The position numbers and the translations under genes were made by a program. From Tetmemena sp. SeJ-2015 (Eukaryota; Ciliophora; Spirotrichea; Sporadotrichida; Oxytrichidae): a DNA stretch of 64,000 bases. Below the pieces are notes generated by a model that saw nothing but the letters and a program-made list of their open reading frames with translations, made no database searches and had not been told where the DNA came from. The first letter of the stretch is position 1. Each line of letters opens with the position of its first letter. The stretch spans positions 62,001-126,000 of the forward strand of contig JAJKFJ010021125.1 in assembly GCA_027382625.1 (NCBI GenBank), given 5' to 3'. Below, in pieces: positions 35,522 through 46,770 of the stretch.

Positions 35522-38500
35522 TTCCAGGAGCGCATTGTGATCCTCGACGGAGGAATGGGAACCCAACTCTAGACATACAAGTTACAAGAAGAAGATTACA
35601 GAGGTAAGTTAGACATAAAATGTCTTAAAAAGCGAATGGAAGGTTTATTGAGACTGGTTTCTATGCCGAATCATATCTAGTAGTGAAGAAACACGATAAT
35701 TAATATGGCACCCAATTTTAAGCACCTATCCTCAAAACTTCTTTCGAGTTTATGCTTATAAATAACTGATGTCTAACCTTAAGCAAGCTCATATCTATAA
35801 TTATCCTACAAATTAGCCACTCATATCATCACTATAAGGATTACTGTATTTATTAAAAAGGAAGTTCAAATCCTTTCAAATATGGCGAAAGTCAATCTAG
35901 ATCTTTTTAACAAATTCTTATAGGAGAGAGATTCAAGGATTTTGGCAAGCTTCTCAAAAACTTAATATTTTAGAGGGATTTAAAACCCAAATGACATAAT
36001 TAGCGTACTCTTACAATTAAAAAATTCAATTATGATATTGTCAGGAAAGATTTATGATTAAGATGACGTTTTTGAACTCCTTTTATGACTCTCCTAGCTT
36101 ATTTTAAATAGTGCCTTTTACACTTTGAAGTATTTTTCTAATTTAGAATTAATAAGAAAAATCTTGAGTGTAATGTTATTCTTGAAAAGATTAGAAAATA
36201 CAGTAAACCACACCTCTCCGTTACATTTTTAACTTTTAACGTTAGTACTTCCAACAAAACATTGAAAAATAAAATTTATTATACTGTAAGTTTTGCCATA
36301 TCATTTCCATTCATTATATAGCCTTGGACTAAAATAGAAGTGACAGAGTCTGCTTAGAAGTTGCTGATGGAAGACTTCTCGTCTTTTTAATCTATAATTT
36401 ATGTACCATATTTTATATATTTAAAAGCATAATAAATTAATTAGAGTTTTAAAAACAATAGTGATATCCTCAACTTAACTCAGCCTGATATCGTTACAGA
36501 AGTTCACTCAGCTTATCTTGAGGCAGGAGCAGACATCATAGAAACAAATACTTTCAATGGCCAATCTATTTCTCAAGAAGATTTCAATCTGCAGCACTTG
36601 GTTTATGAAATGAACTACTAGGCAGCAAAGTTAGCCAGAAAAGCTGCTGATACAATGAATGAGTAGAAGAAAGATGGAAAATGGAGACTAGTTAAATTGT
36701 ATGCTAATTTTATTTTATAAAAGTGGCAGGTGCTGTTGGACCCACCAACATCAAAAAGTATATTATGGTAAAAGTTCTAGTTATTTTGCAACAGAACTGC
36801 AAGTGTATCCCCTAAAGTAGAAGATCCCTCATTTAGAAATTAATCTTAGAGCATTTTAAATGTCACTTACATGGAACTCAAGGATTCATACAAAGAGCAG
36901 ATCAGAGCACTTGTAGAAGGAGGATCACACATCATCTTCATTGAGACTATCTTCGATTGCCTGAATGCAAGAGCTGGAATCTACGCTTATCTAGAGTTCT
37001 TTGAGGAATCCTAATATTCAAGGCCCCTCCCTCTCTTCATTTCTGGAACAATTATTGACGCAGCCGGACGTACTTTATCTGGCTAGAACACTGAAGCTTT
37101 CTACATATCTATGACAAACGCTAAGCCTATGTGTATCGGTCTTAACTGCGCTCTAGGAGCATCACTCATGAAACCTTTCCTCCAAAGACTGTCTAAGATC
37201 GCAAACTGCTATGTTCATGCTTATCCAAATGCAGGCTTGCCAAATGCGATGGGTGGATACGATGAAACCCCTGAGATGTTTGGAGAAGTTATTAAGGAAT
37301 TTGTAGATGAAGGTATAGTAAATATGGTTGGCGGTTGTTGTGGAACAAACCCTTCTTACATTAAAGAAGTCTCCAGAGTCGTTAAAGATGCAGTGCCTAG
37401 ATAAGTTCCAGAGAAGGACAACTTGACTTTACTAAGTGGACTGACTGAATTCAAAATGACTCCTAACATCAGATTTGTAAATGTAGGTGAAAGATGCAAC
37501 ATAGCCGGTAGTATCCTTTTTAAGAAAATGATTGAGAAGAAGGATTATGAGGCAGCTCTTAAAGTTGCTCTAGATCAGGTTAAAAATGGAGCTTAAATTC
37601 TCGATATAAACTTGGATGATGGTATGATAGATGGAGTTGCTGCAATAAATTTCATATTTTGTATTTTATCATTGAGATAATAATTTTGTAAATGACTAAG
37701 TTCATTAGACTATTGCAATCTAATCCTGAAATTGCTGACATCCCTATGATGATAGACTCTTCAAAATTTGAAGTGGTTGAGGCTGGTCTATAGAACTGCC
37801 AAGGAAAATGTATAGTCAACTCTATCTCTCTTAAAGAAGGAGAAGAAGACTTTATCAAAAAGGCAAAAATTATTTTGAAATACGGTGCAGCAGTTGTAGT
37901 TATGGCATTTGATGAATAGGGATAGGCCACTGAGATTGATAATAAGGTGGATTTTAAAATATTATTATAAATATAAATGGAAATATGTAAAAGAGCTTAC
38001 AAAATCCTAACTGGCTTGGGTTTCTCTCCTGAAGACATCATCTTTGATTTGAACATCCTTTAAAATATTGAAAACTTTAAACTCCACTATATAATTCCTT
38101 ACTATCGCAACAGGTATGCCAATCCATGATGCATATGGATTGAATTTCATTGAGGCTTGCACCATTGTGAAGAGAGAATGCCCTCACTGCCATATATCAG
38201 GTGGTTTGAGCAATCTTTCATTCTCTTTCAGAGGTTTAAATGACTTGAGAGAAGAGATGCATAGTGTTTTCCTTTATTACGCCATTAACAAGGGAATGGA
38301 CATGGGAATCGTCAATTTAATTTAAGATATTTATGCTGTCCAAATGAATAATAATAATAATTAAGGGAATTAAAGGGCCCCCGGCATAAATAAGATAGGC
38401 CGTGACGTCAATGATATTGCTGTGACGCACTTATCTGACGCACACAAACCTACCAGCCGAATAGGGATATTAAACACGTGGCACCCCCGCCACCTCACAC

Positions 38501-41149
38501 TCTGAGCAGAAGCCCCGGCTTCTGCAGACCATCCAAAAAAACCTAAAAGGAGAAAAAAAATCCGGTAGCTTCGGACCGAGAGCAAGTCGCTGCTCCGTAG
38601 CGTCTGGCTTCGCTGTCCAACTGCATGACTGAGTGTTTGCCCATAGATCACATCCCTCCACGCCTAACAGGATTAGGAGGGTGAGTGGGAACCACTCACC
38701 TTTGATTATCTCTCCAGTGAGCAGCCCAACCACCTTCCCCAGGGCTTCGGCTGCCATTATCCCTTGCCTCTTTTAAGCACTCACCCACCAGCCAATGGAT
38801 TACCAAACCAGAAAGCCTTCAGGGAAAGGGCGACCGGTGCCTAGTGCCGGTCGTGTGCGTCCTGAATTTTAACTTTCTAATTTAATAATCTGTCCAAATG
38901 AAATTGTTTACTTAGTGAATGCAGGAAAGTTGCCAGTGTTTGATGATATAAAGCCAGAATTGAGATAATTACTTACAGAAGTAATTCTTAACTAAAGTGA
39001 GACTGGAGGTCAAGTTGACAAACTAATTGAATATGCGAAGGAAGAAAAGTAGAGACTTGATGATTTGAAAAAAGGAGGCGGAGGCGCTGTCAAGGAAAAG
39101 AAGGTTGATGAATGGAGGACTTTGCATGTGGTTGAAAGACTTAAACACGCTCTTTTAAAATCATTAATTCTTATTTAAATGAATATATTATCTTATAAAG
39201 GGAATAATCGATTATGTGGATTAAGATACTGAAGAAGCAAGACATTTGTTTGCAAGGCCTCTGTAAGTTATTGAGGGACCTTTGATGGATGGCATGAGTA
39301 TCGTTGGTGACTACTTTGGCTCTGGAAAAATGTTCTTGCCTCAAGTTATTTAGTCAGCAAGAGTGATGAAGAAAGCAGTTAACTATTTAGTACCTTTTAT
39401 GGAAGAGGAAAGACTTGCAGCAGGTGGGGCTGCCTCAGAAGATCTTATCCAATAAAAATTGCATCTATAAATTTGAGACTTATTAGATTAACATTGGTTT
39501 ACAATGGAACAGTTTTGCTAGCAACTGTGAAGGGAGATGTTCATGATATTGGCAAGAATATTGTGGGAGTAGTCTTGGGCTGCAATAACTATAAAGTCAT
39601 TGATATGGGAGTGATGTGCCAGTGCGCTGACATCATTGAGAGAGCAAGAAAGGAGAAAGCAGATATTATTGGACTTTCAGGACTTATTACTCCTTCCTTA
39701 GATGAGATGGTCTTTAATGCAAAAGAATTCTCTAAGTAGGGAATCAATGTACCTCTTCTAATCGGAGGAGCCACTACTTCTAAAAAACACACTGCTGTCA
39801 AGATTGAACCAAACTAAAATATGTTAAACATGGTATATTATTTTTCTCGATTTTTTAGGTTTACAAGAACAATCAGACAGTTTACGTTCTTGATGCCTCA
39901 AGAGCTGTCGTCGTAGTGAACAATCTACTTGACCCTAACAATAAGCAAGAATATATGGATGACATCAAGAGAGAGTACGAGAGTGTGCGCAGAGAGTATT
40001 TTGACACTCTTAAAGAAAGAAAGTTTGTATCACTAGCTAAGGCTCGCCAAAAGAAGCTTAAAACAGATTGGAACAGAGCCATCATAACTAAGCCTCAATT
40101 CCTTGGTACTAAGGTCTTTGTTGAATACGACCTAGAGAAACTTATAAACTATATTGATTGGGATCCATTCTTCTAGTCCTGGCAAATAAGAGGCAAATAT
40201 CCGAACAGAACCTACCCAAAGATTTTCAACGATAAGAGTGTTGGAGAGGAAGCCAAAAAGCTGTTTGATAATGCTCAGATTATGCTAAGAAAGATCATTG
40301 AAAACAAATGGTTGGAAGCTTTCATTATATTTATTCAAATTAAGAAGTTGAATTTGTAAAGCAAGAGGAGTCCTCGGATTTTACCCTGCCAACGCTGTTA
40401 ACCATGACGATATTGAACTTTACACTGACGAAACCAAGAGTGAGGTGGCTTGCAAACTTTTTACCTTAAGACAACAGCTAGATAGAGACCAAGATAGTTT
40501 TGTTTAATCCTGAAATATAATATTGTGGCTATGTCTGACTTTGTGGCTCCCCAAGAGTCTGGCATAACTGATTATATTGGAATGTTTGCAGTGTCAGCAG
40601 GATTCAAGCAAGAGGAGATAGTGGCATAATTAGAGAAGGATGACGACCAATACAACATTCTGATGATAAAGACACTCTCAGATAGATTAGCAGAAGCATT
40701 TGCTGAGCAACTCCATGAGGAAGTAAGAAAGAGTTACTGGGGCTACGCCAGAGATGAGAAACTAACTCCTCAAGAAATTCTTAACGTCAAATATCAAGGC
40801 ATTAGACCTATTTTGTCAAAAATATAAATTGACCAGCAGCTGGTTATCCATCTTAACCAGACCACACTGAGAAAATCACTATGTGGGAGACAATGAAGAT
40901 TAAGGAAACCACTGGTATTGAACTTACTGAATCTCTTGCTATGAATCCAGCTTCCTCAGTTAGTGGATTGTATTTCGCAAATCCATGTTCTCATTACTTT
41001 GCAGTTGAGGAAATCTGCAAAGATCAGGTTACTGACTACGCTACAAGAAAAGGCTCTTCATTGTAAACAATCGAAAAATGGCTAATTATTATAAAGAAAA
41101 TGTAAATTAAAAATGGCTCGCACCTATTTTGTCATATGAGAGAGAATGA
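35522..41149 (+). CDS. metH: Cobalamin-dependent methionine synthase (5-methyltetrahydrofolate-homocysteine methyltransferase)
   Basis: Makes methionine from homocysteine and methyl-folate with cobalamin. Removing 16 segments leaves 1256 codons including TGA 41147-41149, close to the 1265-residue human enzyme. Order: homocysteine domain (LDGGMGTQL, zinc ligands in IGLNCALGA and GGCCGTNP), pterin domain ([47 protein letters not shown]), cap domain, B12 domain with [14 protein letters not shown] (D-x-H-x-x-G, His ligand of cobalt) and [13 protein letters not shown], and SAM-reactivation domain ([29 protein letters not shown]). All MDSs are collinear, none inverted. No ATG precedes 35522, so a first MDS with the start is missing or elsewhere. 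A B12-dependent enzyme implies cobalamin uptake from food bacteria. Confidence 0.97.
35605..35924 (+). other. metH IES, pointer AGG
   Basis: 320 bp flanked by AGG (35602-35604, 35922-35924). Removal joins LQEEDYRG to ERFKDFGK. Confidence 0.9.
35962..36456 (+). other. metH IES, pointer AAAAAC
   Basis: 495 bp flanked by AAAAAC (35956-35961, 36451-36456). Removal joins DFGKLLKN to [11 protein letters not shown]. The MDS between this and the previous IES is only about 40 bp. Confidence 0.9.
36693..36724 (+). other. metH IES, pointer AGT
   Basis: 32 bp flanked by AGT; removal gives [14 protein letters not shown]. Confidence 0.9.
36751..36793 (+). other. metH IES, pointer CAACA
   Basis: 43 bp flanked by CAACA; removal gives [16 protein letters not shown]. 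Confidence 0.9.
36841..36861 (+). other. metH IES, pointer AAAT
   Basis: 21 bp, a multiple of three without a stop, flanked by AAAT; removal gives [14 protein letters not shown] as in homologues. Confidence 0.8.
37647..37693 (+). other. metH IES, pointer AAT
   Basis: 47 bp flanked by AAT; removal gives [17 protein letters not shown]. Confidence 0.9.
37952..37981 (+). other. metH IES, pointer TGGA
   Basis: 30 bp flanked by TGGA; removal gives [16 protein letters not shown]. Confidence 0.9.
38061..38100 (+). other. metH IES, pointer TCCTT
   Basis: 40 bp flanked by TCCTT; removal gives [15 protein letters not shown]. Confidence 0.9.
38336..38348. repeat. Target-site duplication, left
   Basis: CTGTCCAAATGAA, repeated exactly at 38890-38902 on the other side of the GC-rich element. 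Confidence 0.88.
38349..38889 (-). mobile_element. SINE-like retroposon (or truncated LINE) inside a metH IES
   Basis: A ~541-bp GC-rich element flanked by a perfect 13-bp direct repeat. On the minus strand it ends in an (ATT)n-type tail just before the repeat, as non-LTR retroposons do, and begins near 38889. Minus-strand frames of 93-95 codons exist but overlap in two frames with GC-rich composition and no known domain, so I treat them as chance. A TGGCTGGTGGG near 38783-38795 (minus) resembles an A box and GGTTCCCAC near 38690 a weak B box, but spacing (~100 bp) is long for a tRNA-derived promoter. Because it sits in DNA removed in the somatic nucleus, its insertion does not harm the gene. 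Confidence 0.75.
38890..38902. repeat. Target-site duplication, right
   Basis: Second copy of CTGTCCAAATGAA. Confidence 0.88.
39160..39199 (+). other. metH IES, pointer TAAA
   Basis: 40 bp flanked by TAAA; removal gives [15 protein letters not shown]. Confidence 0.9.
39462..39496 (+). other. metH IES, pointer ATTG
   Basis: 35 bp flanked by ATTG with TGA inside; removal gives [18 protein letters not shown]. Confidence 0.9.
39835..39860 (+). other. metH IES (pointer GGT) or 26-bp GT-AG intron
   Basis: 26 bp beginning GTATAT and ending TTTTAG, flanked by GGT. Either process gives the same frame. Comparison with homologues suggests a larger excision starting nearer 39818 (pointer TA) would fit [16 protein letters not shown] better, so the left edge is uncertain. 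Confidence 0.6.
40320..40362 (+). other. metH IES, pointer AAGC
   Basis: 43 bp flanked by AAGC; removal gives [16 protein letters not shown]. Confidence 0.9.
40504..40526 (+). other. metH IES, pointer TTGT
   Basis: 23 bp flanked by TTGT with TGA inside; removal gives [14 protein letters not shown]. Confidence 0.9.
40809..40834 (+). other. metH IES, pointer GACC
   Basis: 26 bp flanked by GACC; removal gives YQGIRPAAGYPSQPDH. Confidence 0.9.
41084..41118 (+). other. metH IES, 10-bp pointer AAAAATGGCT
   Basis: 35 bp flanked by AAAAATGGCT (41074-41083, 41109-41118). Removal gives [13 protein letters not shown] and the stop; if kept, translation would run on in another frame. Confidence 0.93.
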
Positions 41150-41450
41150 GTCTTTAAAAATCTGCAAAATAAGTATGTTTTTGCTTTTCATCGCTTGATC
41201 TTCAATAATTAACTACTATAAGGTCACTAGAATAATTACAAAAATTAAGGCGCATTTATCATTTTTAACTCACTTATAATTCACAAGAGTAAATGAAATA
41301 TGAATAAATGAAGTTTGAAAGATAAAATCCAAGACGTTAGTTTTAAATTCAAATGGTTTGCCTCGTTGAATTATTAAACGAATTATTATTTGCTTATCTT
41401 ATTTGAGAGCTATAAATTTAAGTAAAATTAGCTAATATTTAAATTCAGGA
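41150..41450. other. AT-rich intergenic DNA
   Basis: No coding or RNA feature seen between the methionine synthase stop and the next ATG. Confidence 0.55.
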
Positions 41451-44400
41451 ATGGATAAAATTTCAACAGCAACAGCTCCATCCGAAACTTCTGGAAGAGT
41501 AAATCTCTAAAGTTAGAGGCATCTTTCTCAGTAAAACGCAGAAAATTTAAAACAGAATAACACTAACCGTAGATTTGATAACAAGAGCGAAATAAATGCC
41601 TTTAAAAATTGACTTAGCTTAGGCTCCAACAATCATGGAACAAGTTTTCTCAATAAAAATGTAGCAACTTAACAAATTGGTCAACTCAACTCTTTTTATC
41701 AAAAAGACTTAGTCAATTTTTTTAAAAATTTTAATATATATAAATAGTTCCCGAATTAAGAGTCTTTACTTCTTTTGGTAATAATAATTTTAAATAAATT
41801 GTTATTTTCTAAATATGATAGTTTACCATTCTGCTTGAAAATTCTTTCTATAATTCTATTACTTATATTATCTAGTTGATATGTCTTTAAAGATTAAAGC
41901 GTAAATTTGAGCTAATAAAATTCGATCAATTGTCTTAAAATTAGCATTCTAAATTCATTAATTGAGGGAAGATATTAATTAATCTATCAGAAGTCTTGAC
42001 CTTATTAAGATTTTTCAAATAATTTTTTGAAAATGTAAAATAATTTTTTGTTTTGACCTTTCTCATCGCTGACTCTTTAAACCCAATTCCAAGGCATCTG
42101 AATTAAGTTTGTGCTTTGATTAATTTTAAATTTTAATATATAAAAAAGCTGACTCGCAACATTAGTTAAATTCTCATCTAAGTAGTACTTAGCAATAAAA
42201 TCCTTTAAGCATGTAAAGCAGTATAGGTTATAAAGCGCAAAGTAACCATCATTAAAGCTCAAGCCATTCAGGTTTGGGAAATAACATTTTATCCCCGACA
42301 TCCAGTGGGTTACTTCTCATAAGGTGAGTGTAAATAAATATCGTGAGTCTTTCACAGATCAAGAGGGAGCACATGTATAATCCGAGAAAAGAGAAACAAA
42401 TCCATAGCATGTCCAAAATATTTTCGAGTAATTCAAACAAAGCAAAAATAAAAGTCAGTGCAGCAGAGATTAGAGTCAAGAACATCCTTATTAAGAAAGT
42501 ATTTGAAGCCTCATGCCCAGCAAAGGCCAGAGAAGAACAATTTAGTTCAACAGTAGCATTCAGAGGAGTGAAGAATGTTGAAATATTCTTGCAAGCAGCA
42601 TAATAAGATAGAGGGATAAGTGCAAACAGTGCTAAAGAAGTTTCAATCGCCTTAGATGGTCCTGCTATTTAAAATGGAAGACTATCTATAGTTAGTCAGC
42701 ACGATAAAAGCTAAAAAAGAATGAGTGCTGGTCTTGATGATGTCTTAGATATTTTTTTTATTATTTAGGATAGATTAATCAGCCAACTATAAAACCATGG
42801 GCAGCTGCTTTTCCACAAGTTTAATTCATTTAGAATTTATATATAAGTTAATTGATTAGTAATCTCACTTAAAATATTGAGAAGAGTCAAAGAGTTGAAA
42901 AAGAATCCAAAACTCCTTTTCAGAATTAATTGAAACAGAAGATTTCGGAGGTTAGGAATAAGATAGCATCTAAGCGATAGAGTAGTGGTACTTAAGGCAA
43001 TTTTTAAACTTCTACACCAATTATTTCAAATCAACTTGGAAAAGATGCAATAGTTATCATCCACCTCTAACTTACTTATTTCAACTCAGAATATGCTGAG
43101 CTAGAGGAAATCATAAGTTTAACAATACACATAAAAGCAAGCTCTCTCGCCTTAATGTATGCAATAGAATTAGAAAATACACAGCAATTAGCAATAGGCA
43201 GAGGTATTGCACAAGTCTTAGTCCCAGGCGAATGGATTTGATTTATTCAAGAAGTAACTGACAAGGCAAAGGTTAAACACTTCTCCATTTTAGAATGTGT
43301 CCAAAAGAGACATTTATTATTTATTTCTCAGTCTTCTTAAAATGAATTCTCAAAGAGTCCTTTAATAAAAAAGCTCCTTTTCAGTGATTCTAATCCCAAC
43401 TAAACAGCAGAAAATGAGAGGAGTCAAACTCATAATTTAATATCTAAAATTAATGAAAAAGGTATTTTAAATACGACTTTAATAAAATAATCTAAAGGAT
43501 TGAATTAAATATGTTTAGTGTAAAAATTTAAAACTATTTTTTAAAGAAACTCACAATAGATGGGATTCAAAATCTTCGCATTCCAATGCATTCCAAACTT
43601 TATAAAATAATTTCTAGATTGCCTCAGTGAGACCTATTCCAGACAAAATAGTCGTTAACCAAAAAGGGGCTATTATAGATACTCAAGACACTTCACTTGA
43701 CTCCTTGATGTAAATCTGTAGTATACTTCCTGATTCAAAAGGGTATCAGGCAAACTTAAATGGAGCGCATTACAGAGGTGATCAATTCGGAAACTATTAT
43801 TCTCAAAATAATTCCTAATCCAATTCTCAGTCTAACTTTACCTCAAACTATGGGACTACTTAGACTAATTAGCCAAACTATACTTTCAATGAGAGAAAAG
43901 ATTAGCTTCTAAAAGACAAAAGCAAAATTAGGCAGCAATGCAATAATACTTCAGGATCTGCACTTGTTGAATACTATGATCAAAGGAAATGCGAAGGGAG
44001 AAAAAGACTCAGTGTGCATGGATGTCAAAAGACTGATTCTCAGGAAATGCTCTCATATTTGAAATAGGTTAAGAATTTTAACGACGAAAATCAAGATCCT
44101 CTTAGTTCGCAGGTTCTCTCAAAAGAGTTCGTTATAACTTAGAATCATGAAAATAAATTCGAGCCTAAATCCTCATTCGAGAGAAAACTTGTTTCAGCCA
44201 TGTTTAAAGATCCATAGCTCAACAAAGCAGCACACACTAGAAGTAGCTTCTTTAAAAACATTGAAAACTAAGAGTTGCAAAATGTTGCATTATAATTTTT
44301 CTTTGTATGTTTAGATAAATAACTCGTACACTTACCTTAGCTTCTTTTTAATTCTTTAAATTAAATTTATTTTAGCCCTTAATTAGAAAGGCAAAAATAG

Positions 44401-46600
44401 AAATTTAGAACTGAAAATTAGAGGCACACTATGGATGTTTAGAGAGACAAATAAGGTATGAACAAAGATAAAGCAAAGTATGAAATCGAGGATTAATTTC
44501 AAACTTTACCTAACAACAAGATGATTTCTCTTCAAGCAGATTTAGAATAGTAATCCAACTATAGAATCTTAGAGAAGGATGAATTAAATTAGTTTAATTC
44601 GAAGGAAGAAGATTTGAAGTCTCATATGGATGAGTTCCTTAGATAATCAAATCCGGCAGAAGAATAACTTGTTGCTCAAAAAGGTTATTGTCTAAAGTAA
44701 AGTTTTGCAAATAGCTCCTCTGGGTATTGTAATGGTTAGATGATGATGTCCCCTTCCATTCCTCAATCACATGCAGCAACTTATGCGTACGAGATGTTCG
44801 CTTCATTTGCCTCTCCTATGTAAAATTAAGGTGAAGCCTTGACTATGAGTGATGTTTAGCCTCTTGGAGAGGGTGATAGTTCTGTAAAATAAACAATGCA
44901 CTAGCACAATGTTTAATAAACTAGGAAGCTTAGCTCAGCTTTTAAATCTAACGGATAGGAACACTAATAACAATTGTAACCTCCTCATGGCTAGAGATAG
45001 CAAGTTAAATTAATTTACCTTAGTTGTTGACAAGTTTAATCTCCCACTCCAAAATTTAGTCTGACTCTAGATAAAGGAGGGCTGGTAATAGGAAGCTAAA
45101 AGCATCTAATGGCTGAAAGTGCTCGAATAAAAAGAGTGTCTTTATTAAATGAACAGGTGTTTGAAACAGCTGATAACTTATAGATTAAGTTACACAGATA
45201 TGAATAAGAGAATCTAGACACTATTGCTAATCAAGACTTTATGCAAGATGATATCTAAAATGTAGAGGTTGAGCAATTAGACAGCGCAGAAACAATGAAT
45301 AAAATGAGTTATAAATCTTTATTTTAAATGAAGAAAAAGAGCGACATATTTTTTGTCAAGGAAAGCATTGTCACTGATTTGCAAGATTATCGAAGCTCAA
45401 ATATTCTTGACTTTGGAGGATTGCCTCAATCTAAAACTTTTGATATCCCAAATAAGGAATACTTCGCAACAAATTTTTAGGTTTATTTTGAATCAATAGA
45501 CATTAAGGGAGAGTAAGCCCATTATTAGACACTAGAAAAGCAACTCTAAACCAAACTTGCATTTTATGTCAAAGTTATAATTCAAAGGCCCATTGTTTCA
45601 GACTCAATAGGATGACAGAGTTCTTAACGAGTATTTCTAGTCAGAGATTCAGAAATAGATTAGATATGTTGTTTAACAAAATATTCTATTTGGGAAATAA
45701 GTTGATCGCTTAGAAGTTGAGTAAGTTCATTGGCAGAGCAAACCTTCAAAAGTATAAAATGCACAAGCTTTTTCGCCTATATCTGATAAGCATGAGACAA
45801 CAAGCAGAAGCACTTAGAGAACAATTGAACCTGCAGATAAAATTGGAGTTCTCTAAGTTTTCAATTTTATGTTTGAATCTCTAAAGAACTGCTTCCCTTG
45901 ATCACTACCTAAGCAATGGAACTACATTTTTGAGGGGATAACGATTTTTAAGTCCCACTTCTCGGCAAGATAGAATTAATATCATGTCTAATTAAAAAAT
46001 TTGCAAATTATACAAAATATTGAGTCTAGTTTAAGGACCAGAGAGTAAATTAAAGCTTACTTTATGAGATTGCTGTTAAAGAAGCTAGCCAAGATTAGAA
46101 AGATAAATTTGAGGACTTCAATTGGACTCTTGAGAAGAACAGATTAAAACTTAAGACAAGCCAAAGCTGAAAAAATTGGGATACTGAATTTGATAAAAGA
46201 GTATGTCATGAAAAAAGATGCAGTAGGGAGGTGGAAGTAAATCAGAAAGAAGGAGGTATACAAGAGGAAAGGATTCGCTATTTTGAAATTAGCCGAGGCT
46301 TTGAAGAATAAATTTATTACTTTTTTAACTTAAAGAATTCCGCTTTTTCTTAGGCTTTCTAAGAATCGTAAGGACAGATTAAACATCCTTTTTCTTATTT
46401 AAGCAGATAACTATGAGTAAATTATAAATCCTGATATTTGTGAGAAAGTGTAAGTATATTCGTTAAAAGATGGACTCAAAAGCATGCCTGGAAAACTTGG
46501 TTTAACTATCATAAGTACAAACAATTTTAAAAGAGAAGAACAATAATTTTCCAAAGAATGCTCCTTAATCTTTTTATCAAAAATAGACTTTAGCTAGGTA
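41451..46600 (+). CDS. Large protein with Trp-centred helical repeats (possible Sfi1-type)
   Basis: ATG 41451 starts MDKISTATAPSETSG. Coding segments follow on the plus strand: 42343-42760 (KVSAAEIRVKNILIKK, a basic helix), 42870-43460 with a hydrophobic-helical part (SLALMYAIELENTQQLA), 43630-44300 (VVNQKGAIIDTQDTSLD), 44390-45590 (long Gln/Ser-rich frame with DNLQIKLHRYEQENLD) and 45600-46540, ending in a basic helix array: IKAYFMRLLLKKLAKIRK, KKDAVGRWKQIRKKEV, FAILKLAEALKNKF. The last part resembles Sfi1 repeats (hydrophobics about a single Trp) that bind centrin in basal-body fibres. Four tiny IESs, three of them with in-frame TGA, interrupt it. Family assignment is an inference from repeat pattern; the exact stop is not fixed. 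Confidence 0.5.
41605..41616 (+). other. 12-bp IES with in-frame TGA, pointer TTA
   Basis: TTA at 41602-41604 and 41614-41616. Removal deletes TGA 41610-41612 and gives SEINAFSLGSNNHGTSF with no frame change. Confidence 0.65.
43239..43247 (+). other. 9-bp IES with in-frame TGA, pointer ATT
   Basis: ATT at 43236-43238 and 43245-43247. Removal deletes TGA 43239-43241 and gives VLVPGEWIQEVTDKAK. Confidence 0.65.
45604..45616 (+). other. 13-bp IES, pointer GAC
   Basis: GAC at 45601-45603 and 45614-45616. Removal drops a TGA and shifts the frame to give RPIVSDRVLNEYFQSE. Confidence 0.65.
45899..45910 (+). other. 12-bp IES with in-frame TGA, pointer CCT
   Basis: CCT at 45896-45898 and 45908-45910. 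Removal deletes TGA 45899-45901 and gives SLKNCFPKQWNYIFEG. Confidence 0.65.
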
Positions 46601-46770
46601 TGAGAACTTTAAAGAAGGAGTATTCTATTAAATAAGGTGAGAGAGGTAGAGTAAATAGGAGAATTTCAGAGGTGTCTTAAGGAAGTTTTGGTGGTAGTTA
46701 TAAGGGTTCTTAATAAAAGAAGGGAACGTTTAACTGTTTAAATTCAAAAATAATAGAAATATTAAATAAA

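Larger units (their letters stand above)
38317..38920 (+). other. metH IES carrying a retroposon, pointer AAT
   Basis: 604 bp between AAT at 38314-38316 and 38918-38920. Removal joins KGMDMGIVN to AGKLPVFDD. Without the inserted element and one target duplication, the original IES would be about 50 bp, the usual size in this gene. Confidence 0.88.

Noticed and set aside
38370..38757. Two overlapping minus-strand frames of 93-95 codons within the GC-rich element.
   Set aside because: They overlap in different frames inside a retroposon-like block, have no recognisable domain, and GC-rich sequence opens frames by chance.
42077..42485. Two minus-strand frames of 74-77 codons, one hydrophobic.
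   Set aside because: The plus strand has a longer TGA-free frame with normal composition that continues into the large gene at 41.4 kb.
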